Shown: in pieces, positions 16,587 to 25,146 of the stretch
How the letters are laid out: the number at the start of each line of letters is the position of its first letter
Numbering within the stretch: the stretch's first letter is position 1
Notes under the pieces: model-generated
What the model saw: the letters and a program-made list of their open reading frames with translations, nothing else
Database searches by the model: none
What the model was told of the DNA's origin: nothing
Made by a program: the position numbers and the translations under genes
Assembly: GCF_013266695.1 (NCBI RefSeq)
Contig: NZ_JABRXF010000001.1
Coordinates: 248,001-312,000 of the forward strand
Source of the DNA: Hongsoonwoonella zoysiae
GTDB lineage: Bacteria > Pseudomonadota > Alphaproteobacteria > Rhizobiales > Stappiaceae
Length of the DNA stretch: 64,000 bases
Reading direction: 5' to 3'

Positions 16587-17320
16587 CACGGTATCTCCTC
16601 GCCCCTGTGGTCGAAGAAGCCGCCTGTTTGCCCCGCCGTCAGCCCGTCGATCACGCGGAGCAGGTCCCGGGCGGCCTCTTGCGGCGGTCTCACGTCGAGG
16701 CCTGATTTGGAAAACGGTTCGGAAAGCCTCGTGTCCACCGTTCCCGGATGCAGCGCGACGCAGACCGCGCCCTTGCGCCGCCGTGCCAGTTCGATCGCCG
16801 CCGTCCTGACGAACTGGTTGAGCGCCGCTTTCGAGGCGCGGTAGCTGTACCAGCCGCCGTAGCCGTTGTCGCCGATGCTGCCGACCCTGGCCGAAAGCGT
16901 CGCGAAGACCGATTTTCCCTCGCCCGGCAGAAGCGGCAGAAAATGCTTCATCAGGAGTGCGGGGCCGAAGGCGTTGACGGCGAAAACCTCTGCCATCCGT
17001 GTCATGCCGAGGTCGCGCCAACTCTTCTCCGGGCTGACCGTTTCGGAATGCAGGATCCCGGTGGCATCGAACACAAGCCGCACATCTCCCGCCAGGCTCG
17101 AGATATCCCCGGCGGCAGCGGCTATCGTATCCTCACGGGTTACGTCGATGGCCGGCGAAGTTGACCGGCCGAGCGAGACCACCTGCGCAAAGCGAAGGTC
17201 GTTGCGCAAAATTTTCGCGACCGCGGAACCGATCCCGCCGCCCGCGCCGATGACGACGGCGATGCCGCCGGGCGGGAAATCGACATCGCGGCTTTCGGCC
17301 TCGCCGGATTTCTCGGACAC
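16583..17320 (-). CDS. SDR family short-chain dehydrogenase (CsgA/C-factor-like)
   Basis: About 245 residues. The nucleotide-binding GAGGGIGSAVAKIL glycine motif, NAFGPALLMKHF, catalytic Ser region (SARVGSIGDNGYGGW) and Tyr-x-x-x-Lys (YRASK) are present, then LHPGTVDTRLSEPF. It is closest in feel to C-factor-type SDRs. I chose GTG 17320 because GGGAAGG lies about 9 bases upstream; in-frame TTG 17374 and GTG 17362 lack a ribosome-binding site. It is the first gene of a run continuing with DCC, type III PKS and methyltransferase, and is divergent from the AraC regulator. Confidence 0.88.
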   Translation of the reverse strand: MSEKSGEAESRDVDFPPGGIAVVIGAGGGIGSAVAKILRNDLRFAQVVSLGRSTSPAIDVTREDTIAAAAGDISSLAGDVRLVFDATGILHSETVSPEKSWRDLGMTRMAEVFAVNAFGPALLMKHFLPLLPGEGKSVFATLSARVGSIGDNGYGGWYSYRASKAALNQFVRTAAIELARRRKGAVCVALHPGTVDTRLSEPFSKSGLDVRPPQEAARDLLRVIDGLTAGQTGGFFDHRGEEIPW

Positions 17321-17536
17321 CTTTTTTGGCCTTCCCGGAATTCTGTTGACCCACCTTTTCACCTTACGCGGCAATTACGGATACGGTTCAGGATTTCGCG
17401 GCGGGACCCTTCGTTCATTGGGCGGTCACGATCTTGAGAGCGCTTCGAAATCTCGTGGTTGAAGGCCGTTAAATACAATATTCTTTGCACATCGTCCGAT
17501 CCGGAAGGATTAGAAAGCATATAACGGGAGGCGAGA

Positions 17537-18463
17537 ATGGACGTTCTGAATGATATTTTAGACACCCTCAACCTGAAAGGTGCGCTTTATTTCCGCACCG
17601 ATTTTTCCAATCCCTGGTCCGTCACCGTGCCGGATCTGAACCAGGCCGCGCGCTTTCATCTCGTCGTTCAGGGCCATTGCCACGTCCAGTTTCCGGACAG
17701 AAGCGCGGTCGACCTCGGCCCCGGAGATCTGGTGCTGATCCCGCGCGGGCGCCAGCATGTGCTGGCCGATTCAGCCTGCGACACGGCACCCGAACTCGAG
17801 ACCGTCCTGAAGGATGTGGGATATCGGGGCGACGGCGTTCTGGTCGTGGGCGAGGGCGATCCTAACGCCACGACGCAAATGGTTTGCGGCCATTACACCT
17901 TCCGCAATGGCGCCGACCACCCGATCCTGCGCGCCCTTCCGGACCATCTTGTCACATCGGCCTCGGTGCGCGCACGCGAACCCTGGCTCGACGAAATGCT
18001 GCGCCTGGTCGTCCAGCGCGTCTTTTCCGAAGAGATGGGGTCGACCGCGGCCGTCACCCGCCTGTCGGAAATCGTCTTCATCGAACTTTTGCGCGTCGGA
18101 ATCGGCCAGAGCGAGGAATTGCAGATGGTGCTTTCCGCCTTCCGCGACCGCCACATCGGCAGAGCGCTGCAGCTTATCCATTCAAGGCCGGCCGAACCGT
18201 GGACTGTCGAAAGCCTTGCGAGCGAGGTCGGCATGTCGCGCAGCCGTTTCGCCGAGCGTTTCAGCGAGCTCATGGGCACCGGCCCGATGGCCTATCTGTC
18301 CGATTGGCGGCTTCAGAAAGCCCTCTCGTTGCTGGACGACTGCCGCTGCTCCGTCCAGCAGGTGGCGATTCAGACGGGCTATCAGTCTCCTGCCGCGTTC
18401 AGCCGCGCATTTTCGGGAAAATTCGGCCTTCCGCCCACCGAATACCGCCGCAACATTGCATAA
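17537..18463 (+). CDS. AraC family transcriptional regulator with cupin-type sensor
   Basis: 308 residues. The N-terminal half is an AraC cupin (AARFHLVVQGHCHVQF, DLGPGDLVLIPRGRQHVLAD). The C-terminal 100 residues hold two helix-turn-helix motifs (WTVESLASEVGMSRSRFAERFSELMG and the one around VQQVAIQTGYQSPAAFSRAF, ending KFGLPPTEYRR). GGGAGG precedes the ATG. It diverges from the SDR gene and is followed within 50 bases by tandem 9-bp repeats, so it could control either side. The cupin_6-type sensor suggests a small-molecule effector. Confidence 0.93.
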   Translation: MDVLNDILDTLNLKGALYFRTDFSNPWSVTVPDLNQAARFHLVVQGHCHVQFPDRSAVDLGPGDLVLIPRGRQHVLADSACDTAPELETVLKDVGYRGDGVLVVGEGDPNATTQMVCGHYTFRNGADHPILRALPDHLVTSASVRAREPWLDEMLRLVVQRVFSEEMGSTAAVTRLSEIVFIELLRVGIGQSEELQMVLSAFRDRHIGRALQLIHSRPAEPWTVESLASEVGMSRSRFAERFSELMGTGPMAYLSDWRLQKALSLLDDCRCSVQQVAIQTGYQSPAAFSRAFSGKFGLPPTEYRRNIA

Positions 18464-18475
18464 AATCCGGATGGA

Positions 18476-18505
18476 CTTTGCGTACCGTCCCAATGGCTTT
18501 GCGTA
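18476..18505. promoter_or_regulatory. Tandem 9-bp direct repeats, likely AraC binding sites
   Basis: CTTTGCGTA occurs at 18476-18484 and again at 18497-18505, exactly 21 bases (two helical turns) apart and in the same orientation. Both are preceded by ATGG. This is the geometry expected for an AraC-family protein. The pair lies just after the AraC gene and upstream of the DUF4142 gene. A weaker match (CTTTGC then CGTCC) is at 17483-17498, in front of the AraC gene. Confidence 0.55.
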
Positions 18506-18719
18506 AACTCTCAGACTAAGCGGCGGTAATTGATAGATCGTCCCGACTTGAGCATTCTCCCCTCCATCGGACGCCGGCAAGACGAACAGCCGGTCTGAAG
18601 GTGAGAGGACAGTCAAGATACCTCGAACATCAGCCCGGCGAGCGTAGCGACAAGAACAAAAGCCCTCAGCTGGCGGGCGTCCGGGAAGAAACTCAGGACA
18701 CAGAGAGAGAACCATAGCA

Positions 18720-19253
18720 ATGAAGCTCATCAAAATCGCCGCCGCCGCCGCGGTCGTCGCCGCCTCCTTCACCGCTCCGGCTTTCGCCGAAGAGAAGATG
18801 AACGACCTCGAAATCGCTCACACCGCCTACACCGCCGGCGGTCTCGACATTCGTTACGCCCACCTCGCGCTGGCGCTCAGCGAGAACGATTCCGTCCGCG
18901 AATTCGCCAACGTCATGATCCGCGACCACTCCGCGGTGAACCAGGAAGCCGGCGCGCTGATCCAGAAGCTCAACGTCACGCCGCAGGACAACGGCCTGAG
19001 CCAGGCTCTCGTCAAGGGTGCCGCCGAGAAGCGCGCCGAATTCGTGAAGCTTTCGGGCAAGGCTTTCGATTGCGCCTATGCGCAGAACGAGCTGGGCTAC
19101 CACCAGATCGTCAACCAGACCGTCGAAGGCAAGTTCATCCCGTGGGCGACGGTCGAGCCGCTGAAGGCCCTGCTGGAAGATGCTCTCGTCACCTTCAAGG
19201 CGCACGAGAAGCACGCCGAGAACATGGTGAACGGCCTGCACTGCGGTTCGTAA
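18720..19253 (+). CDS. DUF4142 family periplasmic protein
   Basis: 177 residues with a signal peptide (MKLIKIAAAAAVVAASFTAP, cut near AFA/EEK). The mature part is a helical ferritin-like bundle typical of DUF4142: MNDLEIAHTAYTAGGLDIRYAHLAL, EFANVMIRDHSAVNQEAGAL, and a C-terminal HEKHAENMVNGLHC. The conserved MIRDHSAVN segment is diagnostic. Role unknown; family members are often stress- or envelope-associated. The cupredoxin gene begins one base after its stop, and a GC-rich hairpin just inside that gene may terminate much of its message. Confidence 0.9.
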   Translation: MKLIKIAAAAAVVAASFTAPAFAEEKMNDLEIAHTAYTAGGLDIRYAHLALALSENDSVREFANVMIRDHSAVNQEAGALIQKLNVTPQDNGLSQALVKGAAEKRAEFVKLSGKAFDCAYAQNELGYHQIVNQTVEGKFIPWATVEPLKALLEDALVTFKAHEKHAENMVNGLHCGS

Positions 19254-19254
19254 T

Positions 19255-19596
19255 ATGCCTCGCTCCGGCAAAATCGGCGGCGCCCTCTCGGGCGCCGCTT
19301 TCTCCTTGATGCTGACATGTTCCGCTGCGTTCGCCGGCGAAACCCATCAGGTCTTCATCGAGAAGTTCGAATTCGCACCCGCCAACCTCACGATAAAGCG
19401 AGGTGACATGGTGGAATTCGTCAACAAGGATATCGCGCCTCACACGGCGACAGAGGAAAGCGACTACCTCTGGGATACCGGTGAGCTTGCCAAGAACCAG
19501 TCGGCCCGGATCGAATTCAGCGAGATCGGGACGTCGAACTACTTTTGCGCTTTCCACCCGCACATGAAGGCGGAAATCACGGTTACCCCGAATTGA
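19255..19596 (+). CDS. Periplasmic cupredoxin (plastocyanin/amicyanin-like)
   Basis: 113 residues. A signal peptide ends at AAFA/GETHQ. The type I copper site is complete: His in DIAPHTATEES, then Cys, His and Met in YFCAFHPHMKAEI. KFEFAPANLTIKRGDMVEFVNKD is the usual cupredoxin strand pattern. Such proteins carry electrons or copper in the periplasm. The ATG follows the DUF4142 stop by one base with no Shine-Dalgarno, so translation is probably coupled. The codons for the signal peptide contain a perfect 9-bp stem (19277-19298). Confidence 0.92.
   Translation: MPRSGKIGGALSGAAFSLMLTCSAAFAGETHQVFIEKFEFAPANLTIKRGDMVEFVNKDIAPHTATEESDYLWDTGELAKNQSARIEFSEIGTSNYFCAFHPHMKAEITVTPN
19277..19307 (+). 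terminator. Hairpin with T-rich tail inside the cupredoxin signal-peptide codons
   Basis: GCGGCGCCC (19277-19285) and GGGCGCCGC (19290-19298) form a perfect 9-bp stem with a TCTC loop, followed by TTTCTCCTT. It resembles an intrinsic terminator for the DUF4142 gene, but it lies within the first 15 codons of the cupredoxin gene. It could act as an attenuator that ribosomes relieve. Confidence 0.45.
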
Positions 19597-19633
19597 CGGG
19601 GTAATAGCCGAGAACCAAAGGAGCCAACTGCCA

Positions 19634-20026
19634 ATGTCCATCGTCGATCACCTCAGCGTCGGCGTGCCGAGCATCGAAGCCGGCCGCAAGTTCTACGACG
19701 CCGTCATGGAAGCCATCGGAGCGAACTGCCTCGCCGCCGGCGACGGCTTCGCCGCTTACGGCACCACGCGCGTCGAATTCCTTCTGCTTCTGCCTTTCGA
19801 CGGTGGCGCTCCCACGGGCGGCAACGGCACGCACATCGGCCTTGTGGCTCCCTCGCAGGCGGCGGTGGATGCCGCATATAACGCAGCACTCGCCAATGGC
19901 GGCTCGGACGAAGGCGCTCCTGGACCGCGCGAGGCCTACCCGATCCCCAATGTCTACACCGGCTACGTGCGCGACCCCTTCGGCAACAAGATCGAAGTGA
20001 TTCATAACGGCTTCGCCGCTCAGTAA
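19634..20026 (+). CDS. VOC family (glyoxalase/dioxygenase-fold) protein
   Basis: 130 residues of a vicinal-oxygen-chelate fold. The start is MSIVDHLSVGVPSIEAGRKF with the first metal His. NGTHIGLVAPSQAAVDAAY and YTGYVRDPFGNKIEVIHNG supply the usual second His and the Glu. AAAGGAG is well placed before the ATG. Substrate not assignable; the family includes glyoxalases, dioxygenases and resistance proteins. It is the last gene before a strong terminator. Confidence 0.88.
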   Translation: MSIVDHLSVGVPSIEAGRKFYDAVMEAIGANCLAAGDGFAAYGTTRVEFLLLLPFDGGAPTGGNGTHIGLVAPSQAAVDAAYNAALANGGSDEGAPGPREAYPIPNVYTGYVRDPFGNKIEVIHNGFAAQ

Positions 20027-20053
20027 CGAAAGCCGTTTGCCTGGCTAAATTAG

Positions 20054-20087
20054 AATTTCCGCCGGAATCCCGGCGGAAATTTCTTTT
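20054..20087 (+). terminator. Rho-independent terminator
   Basis: AATTTCCGCCGG (20054-20065) and CCGGCGGAAATT (20070-20081) form a perfect 12-bp stem with an AATC loop, followed by TCTTTTT. It closes the DUF4142-cupredoxin-VOC group. Confidence 0.92.
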
Positions 20088-20129
20088 TGAATGCGCCTTG
20101 TGCTTGCGTCTTGATGTTTAGGAGTATCG

Positions 20130-20729
20130 ATGCCTGCCGATCCTTCGAAATGCTCCGGTCTGGACAATCTGCTTGCGAGCGTGCGAGCCTGCACGATTTG
20201 CGAAGGACTGCCGCTTGGCGCGAAGCCGATCCTGCAGGCTGGCACCGAAGCGCGCATCCTGATCGCCGGGCAAGCCCCGGGAAGAAAGGCGCATGAGCGC
20301 GGGATTCCCTTTGACGACGCGTCGGGCGACCGACTGCGCGATTGGCTTGGCGTCGACCGGGATACGTTTTACGATGCGAGCAAGATAGCCGTGTTGCCGA
20401 TGGGCTTTTGCTTTCCCGGCACGTCGAAGAACGGCGACCTGCCACCGCGTGGCGAATGTGCGCCCGCCTGGCGGGAGAAACTTCTCGAAAACCTCGAAAA
20501 AGTCGAGTTGACCATCGTCATCGGCCAGTATGCCCAGGATTGGCACTTCGGCAGCCGCCGCTCGAAGTCGCTGACCGAAACCGTGGCGAACTGGCGCGCG
20601 TTCTGGCCCGATATCCTGCCGCTGCCGCACCCGAGCCCGCGCAACCAGCGCTGGTTCAAGCAGAACCCTTTCTTCGAGGAAGAGATCCTGCCCGAGCTGC
20701 GGGCACGCGTGCGTGAATTGATCGGTTGA
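20130..20729 (+). CDS. Uracil-DNA glycosylase superfamily protein
   Basis: 199 residues resembling the UDG fold of COG1573. Motif A-like GQAPGRKAHERGIPFDDASGDRLR carries the substitution ERGIPFDDAS in place of the canonical PFVGxAG. LTIVIGQYAQDW and the motif B-like LPLPHPSPRNQRW are clear. An N-terminal RACTICEGLP gives two cysteines, but the four-Cys iron-sulfur set of families 4 and 5 is not evident. It probably removes a damaged base from DNA. AGGAG precedes the ATG. Convergent with uxaC. Confidence 0.85.
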   Translation: MPADPSKCSGLDNLLASVRACTICEGLPLGAKPILQAGTEARILIAGQAPGRKAHERGIPFDDASGDRLRDWLGVDRDTFYDASKIAVLPMGFCFPGTSKNGDLPPRGECAPAWREKLLENLEKVELTIVIGQYAQDWHFGSRRSKSLTETVANWRAFWPDILPLPHPSPRNQRWFKQNPFFEEEILPELRARVRELIG

Positions 20730-20751
20730 GCCGGCTTTCTTCTTCAACGCC

Positions 20752-22158
20752 TCAATCGAGAAACCAGCGCTTCGCGTTCGTGTAGCAGACATCGCGGACA
20801 AGGCCGCCGGCAAGTTCGAAATCCGGCGGAATATGCCCTTCCTCCATCCAGTTGCCGACCATCCGGCACAGGAGCCTGCGGAAATACTCGTGCCGCGGGA
20901 AAGACAGGAACGAGCGGCTGTCGGTCAACATGCCGACGAAACGCGACAAAAGCCCCATCTGCGCAAGCTGCACCATCTGCCGTTCCATCCCGTCAAGCTG
21001 GTCGTTGAACCACCAGCCTGCACCCGCCTGCACCTTGCCGGGCACCGAACCGTCCTGGAAGTTACCGGCGGCCGTCGCGACGATTTCATTCTTCGACGGA
21101 TCAAGGCAATAGAGAATCGTGCGCGGAAGCTCGCCGGTCCGGTCGAGATGATCGAGGAGCCGGTTCAGTGGCTCGGCGATTGGCCTGTCGGCGATTGAAT
21201 CGCCGCCGGAATCCGGGCCGACGGCCGCCAATATCCGGGAACTGTTGTTGCGGATCGCGCCGATGTGCAACTGCATGACAAGATCGCGCGCCGCATAGGC
21301 CCGCCCGAGCGCGACAAGCACGGCGGTCTGGAATACGGCTATGTCTTCCTCGTCGAGCGTGGCACCGGACAGCCGCTTTTGCAGGACCGCATTCGGATCA
21401 CCCTTCGCCAGATCATCGGTGATGTGCAAAATGTCGAGGCCATGGTCGGAGGCTCGGCACCCAAGCGCGACGAACGCATCGAGACGCTTCGTCAATGCTT
21501 CCAGGAGATCGTCGAAAGTTGCAATGCGCACGCCGCTTGCCGCGGACAAGCGCTCCAGATATTCCGCAAACCCTTCCTGATCGATTTTGAAGGCCTTGTC
21601 CGGCCGGAAGCTCGGCACGACTCGGAAGCCGAGGTCCTCGACCTTTGCCAATGCCTGATGGTGCTCCAGCGTGTCGCAAGGGTCATCCGTCGTACCGACA
21701 AATTCGACCTTCATTCGCCGAAGCAGCCCGCGCGCGCCGTTCTCCGGCTCCGCCAGCTTGGCGTTGGCCGTGTGCCAGGCTTCATCCGCCGTCTTCGGCG
21801 AAAAGATCAGGCCATCGAGGCCGAAATACCGGTAAAGCTCCAGATGCGACCAGTGGTAAAGCGGATTTCCCAGACACTGCGGCATGGTCTCGGCGAAGGC
21901 GTCGAATTTTTCGCGGAAATCCGCATCACCCGTGATGCGCCGCTCGTCGATGCCCGCCCAACGCATGGCCCGCCATTTGTAGTGGTCGCCTTCGAGCCAG
22001 ATGCGCCCGAGCGTATCCCACCTGGTATCGGTGGCGATCTGCGCCGGATTAAGGTGGTTGTGAAAGTCGACGATTGGCAGCTTAGCCGCAACATCATGAT
22101 AAAGGCGGCGCGAGGCTTCGCTCCTCAGCAGAAAATCAGAGCCAAGAAAGGGCTGCAT
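20752..22158 (-). CDS. uxaC: Glucuronate isomerase
   Basis: 468 residues, the usual UxaC length. Interconverts D-glucuronate and D-fructuronate (or galacturonate and tagaturonate). The amidohydrolase-type metal motif DFHNHLNP is near residue 32. NPLYHWSHLELYRYFG, TTDDPCDTLEHH, a C-terminal SRFVGMLTDSRSFLSFPRHEYFRR and the final GGLVRDVCYTNAKRWF are characteristic. It lies 21 bases downstream of uxuB and is co-transcribed with it. Together with divergent uxuA it gives the route from glucuronate to 2-keto-3-deoxygluconate. Confidence 0.96.
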   Translation of the reverse strand: MQPFLGSDFLLRSEASRRLYHDVAAKLPIVDFHNHLNPAQIATDTRWDTLGRIWLEGDHYKWRAMRWAGIDERRITGDADFREKFDAFAETMPQCLGNPLYHWSHLELYRYFGLDGLIFSPKTADEAWHTANAKLAEPENGARGLLRRMKVEFVGTTDDPCDTLEHHQALAKVEDLGFRVVPSFRPDKAFKIDQEGFAEYLERLSAASGVRIATFDDLLEALTKRLDAFVALGCRASDHGLDILHITDDLAKGDPNAVLQKRLSGATLDEEDIAVFQTAVLVALGRAYAARDLVMQLHIGAIRNNSSRILAAVGPDSGGDSIADRPIAEPLNRLLDHLDRTGELPRTILYCLDPSKNEIVATAAGNFQDGSVPGKVQAGAGWWFNDQLDGMERQMVQLAQMGLLSRFVGMLTDSRSFLSFPRHEYFRRLLCRMVGNWMEEGHIPPDFELAGGLVRDVCYTNAKRWFLD

Positions 22159-22179
22159 GGCAATCGGTCCTTCAAGATG

Positions 22180-23643
22180 TCAGTCGGACGACAGCGCGCC
22201 AACAGCGCCGCGCGCGCCGTTTTCGCGGAGCGAACGGTAAGCCGCGGCAATGCGGGTGCGAAAGCCCGTATCCTCCGAAAGCATCGGCGTAAAGACACCG
22301 CTACGCTCCAGGACTTCACGCACGTATTCGACACCGTCCTCCGTCGTCATTGCAATATCGGCGAGCTTTTCGGCCATCGGATCGTTCAGCGGGAGCGGAT
22401 TGCCGTGATCATCCTTCCCCCGGCAATAGGCCATCCAGCCGGCGATGCCGAGCGCAAGGCGCGGCCAGTCACCACCCGTTCGCATATGATAACGCACGGA
22501 CTCAAGCATCCTTTGCGGTAACTTCTGGCTGCCGTCCGACGCAATCTGCGTCGTACGGTGTTTCAGGCGGCTGTTGGAAAAGCGCGCGATCAGCGCTCTT
22601 GCATAGGCATCGAGATCGACACCCTCCGGCATGGATAGCGTCGGCGCCTGCTCCTTCATCATCAAACCGAAGGTGGCCGCGCGGAAAGACGCGTCGTTCA
22701 TGCAGGCCGAAACGGTTTCGTGTCCGGCCAATGCGCCCAGATAGGCGATGAACGAATGGCTGCCGTTCAGCATTCTGAGTTTCATTTCCTCAAACGGGCG
22801 AACATCGTCGGTAAGTTGCGCACCCGCGAGATCGAAATCCGGCCGACCGGCGGCGAATTCATCCTCAATCACCCATTGGCGAAACGGCTCGCAAACGATT
22901 CCGTTCGGATCGTCCTTGCCCTCAAGGACGCTGCGCAAGACGGCGCGGCCTTCATCGTCAAGCGCCGGCACGATGCGGTCCACCATCGCCGAGGGGAAGC
23001 TGACGTTTTCGGAAATCCAGCGCACGAGACCGGGGTCGCGCCTTTGCGCGAACGCCAGAACCACGTTTCGGCAAACGGCACCGTTGTTCGGCAGATTATC
23101 GCAGGAAAGGAGCGTGACCCCGCCCAATCCTTTCTCCTTGCGCCGGCGTAGGCCTTCGACAAGGTAGCCTATCGCGGTGCCCGGCCCCTCCGGCGTGGCG
23201 AGATCGGCCTGAATACCCTTGTGATCAAGGTCGAGTTCACCGTCTTTTTGGCAATATCCCTTTTCGGTGATCGTAAGCGAGATGATCGAAAGGTCCGGAT
23301 CCTCGAACCGCGCAAAAAGCGCATCGGCACCGTCCCGCTTCGGGTGGCAGGTCGCCACAACCGCCCCGACAGAGCGCGCCGTGATACCGCCGTCGTCCAC
23401 TTCCGCGACCGTATAGAGATGATCGGCAGAATCGAGCGCGGTGAGTTCTTCGGCGCCCGAATTGAGCCGCACGGCACATACGCCCCAATCCCCGTCCGTC
23501 TTGCGCAAAACTTCGTCGACGTAAACCAGAAGATGCGCGCGCGCAAAGGCGCCGAAACCGATATGCAGGATGCGAGGTTTGAGCCTTTCGCGATCATAGT
23601 TCGGGCGAAGAACTGCCGGTTCGGCTGATCGGATCATGGGCAT
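22180..23643 (-). CDS. uxuB: Fructuronate reductase (mannonate oxidoreductase, mannitol dehydrogenase family)
   Basis: About 487 residues from ATG 23643 (MPMIRSAEPAVL); the frame is open to 23718, but those codons are not conserved-looking, and ATG 23637 has GTGAG 7 bases before it. The NAD-binding segment is ILHIGFGAFARAHLLVYVDE. TLLSCDNLPNNGAVCRNVVLAF, FPSAMVDRIVPA and MKLRMLNGSHSFIAYLG are hallmarks of the polyol dehydrogenase (long-chain) family. It reduces D-fructuronate to D-mannonate, the step between uxaC and uxuA. Confidence 0.93.
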   Translation of the reverse strand: MPMIRSAEPAVLRPNYDRERLKPRILHIGFGAFARAHLLVYVDEVLRKTDGDWGVCAVRLNSGAEELTALDSADHLYTVAEVDDGGITARSVGAVVATCHPKRDGADALFARFEDPDLSIISLTITEKGYCQKDGELDLDHKGIQADLATPEGPGTAIGYLVEGLRRRKEKGLGGVTLLSCDNLPNNGAVCRNVVLAFAQRRDPGLVRWISENVSFPSAMVDRIVPALDDEGRAVLRSVLEGKDDPNGIVCEPFRQWVIEDEFAAGRPDFDLAGAQLTDDVRPFEEMKLRMLNGSHSFIAYLGALAGHETVSACMNDASFRAATFGLMMKEQAPTLSMPEGVDLDAYARALIARFSNSRLKHRTTQIASDGSQKLPQRMLESVRYHMRTGGDWPRLALGIAGWMAYCRGKDDHGNPLPLNDPMAEKLADIAMTTEDGVEYVREVLERSGVFTPMLSEDTGFRTRIAAAYRSLRENGARGAVGALSSD

Positions 23644-23895
23644 CTCACTACGTTTCGAACGGGATGGAATGGCCGGAGCGCACGTTTGTCGCACAAAAGC
23701 GCGACACATGTCAGGCAATGAATGCGGTTAAACGCGCCGGCCGCTCAACTGCCGACTGCATCAAGCGGGTCGATATGCTAAGCCTTCCGTAAGACGGTCC
23801 GGAGGCGCATTTTCCCTATGAAATCGAAACAGGCCGCGCGCCCACCGCTTGACTGAAACCGAGCCCCATACACGAACGACACCCGGATATATCCC

Positions 23896-25056
23896 ATGCT
23901 GCAGACCTGGCGCTGGTTCGGCCCCGACGATCCTGTTTCCCTGGCCGATATCCGACAGGCCGGAGCGAGCGGCGTCGTCACAGCCTTGCACGACATCCCG
24001 AACGGCGAAGTCTGGCCTTTCGAGGCGATCGTCGAGCGCAAGGCGCTGATCCAGGATGCGGGCCTCGAATGGTCGGTCGTGGAAAGCATTCCCGTCCATG
24101 AGGATATCAAGACGGCGGCCCCGGCCTGGAAATCGCGCGCGGACGCCTGGGCGCAAAGCGTGAAAAACGTCGCGCGGGCCGGCATTGCCTGCGTCTGCTA
24201 CAACTTCATGCCAGTCATCGACTGGACGCGGACGGAACTCGATCACGAACTTCCCGACGGCGCGCGCTGCCTGCGCTTCGATCATGAGCGTTATGCAGCC
24301 TTCGACCTTCACATCCTGAAACGTCCGGGCGCGGAGGCCGATTATTCCGATCGCGAGCGCGAGCGGGTCCAGGCGGTTTTCGAAGCCATGCCCGAAGAAG
24401 AGATTGCCAGACTTACGGCGAACATCATCGCAGGTTTGCCCGGATCGGAGGAAAGCTACCGGCTTGACACCTTCCGCGACCGGCTGGCCGCTTACCGCGA
24501 TATCGACGCGAACGCCCTGCGGCGAAACCTTGCCGCCTTCCTTGAGATCGTTCTTCCGGCCGCGGAGGAAGCGGGTGTGGTCCTCGCCATTCACCCTGAC
24601 GATCCGCCGCGCGCCCTCTTCGGCCTGCCGCGCATTGTCTCGACGGTCGAGGACATGCAGGCGATCGCTGCGATGTCCGACAGTCCGTCGAACGGGTTCA
24701 CCATGTGCACAGGCTCTTACGGCGTGCGCGCCGACAACGATCTCGTGGAGATGATCCGCCGCTTCGCCCCGCGCATTCATTTCTTGCACCTGCGCGCGAC
24801 GAAGCGCGAAGGGAACGGCAAGAGCTTTCATGAAGCAGCCCACCTTGACGGCGACGTCGACATGGTATCGGTCGTTCGGGAAATCGTGCTGGAAGAACGC
24901 CGACGCGGGGCCCTCATCCCCTTCCGGCCCGACCACGGGCACCAGATTCTCGATGATCTCAGGAAGGTTTCCACGCCGGGCTATCCGGCAACCGGCCGGC
25001 TGAGAGGGCTTGCCGAGATCAGGGGTGTGGAACGCGCCGTCTGCGTTCTCGTTTGA
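23896..25056 (+). CDS. uxuA: Mannonate dehydratase
   Basis: 386 residues. [72 protein letters not shown] and [11 protein letters not shown] match UxuA. The metal site includes the Cys, His and Asp residues within these motifs. It dehydrates D-mannonate to 2-keto-3-deoxy-D-gluconate. Transcribed divergently from uxuB-uxaC across about 250 bases that must hold both promoters. No pathway regulator (UxuR/KdgR type) lies beside it. Confidence 0.96.
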   Translation: MLQTWRWFGPDDPVSLADIRQAGASGVVTALHDIPNGEVWPFEAIVERKALIQDAGLEWSVVESIPVHEDIKTAAPAWKSRADAWAQSVKNVARAGIACVCYNFMPVIDWTRTELDHELPDGARCLRFDHERYAAFDLHILKRPGAEADYSDRERERVQAVFEAMPEEEIARLTANIIAGLPGSEESYRLDTFRDRLAAYRDIDANALRRNLAAFLEIVLPAAEEAGVVLAIHPDDPPRALFGLPRIVSTVEDMQAIAAMSDSPSNGFTMCTGSYGVRADNDLVEMIRRFAPRIHFLHLRATKREGNGKSFHEAAHLDGDVDMVSVVREIVLEERRRGALIPFRPDHGHQILDDLRKVSTPGYPATGRLRGLAEIRGVERAVCVLV

Positions 25057-25146
25057 GAACTTCGGCTTGCAATGCGCTGCAAGCGACAGCAAGACTGCGC
25101 GCGATTTGCACCTTCAAGGCCATAACCAACAAGCCCGGAGTGCCGG

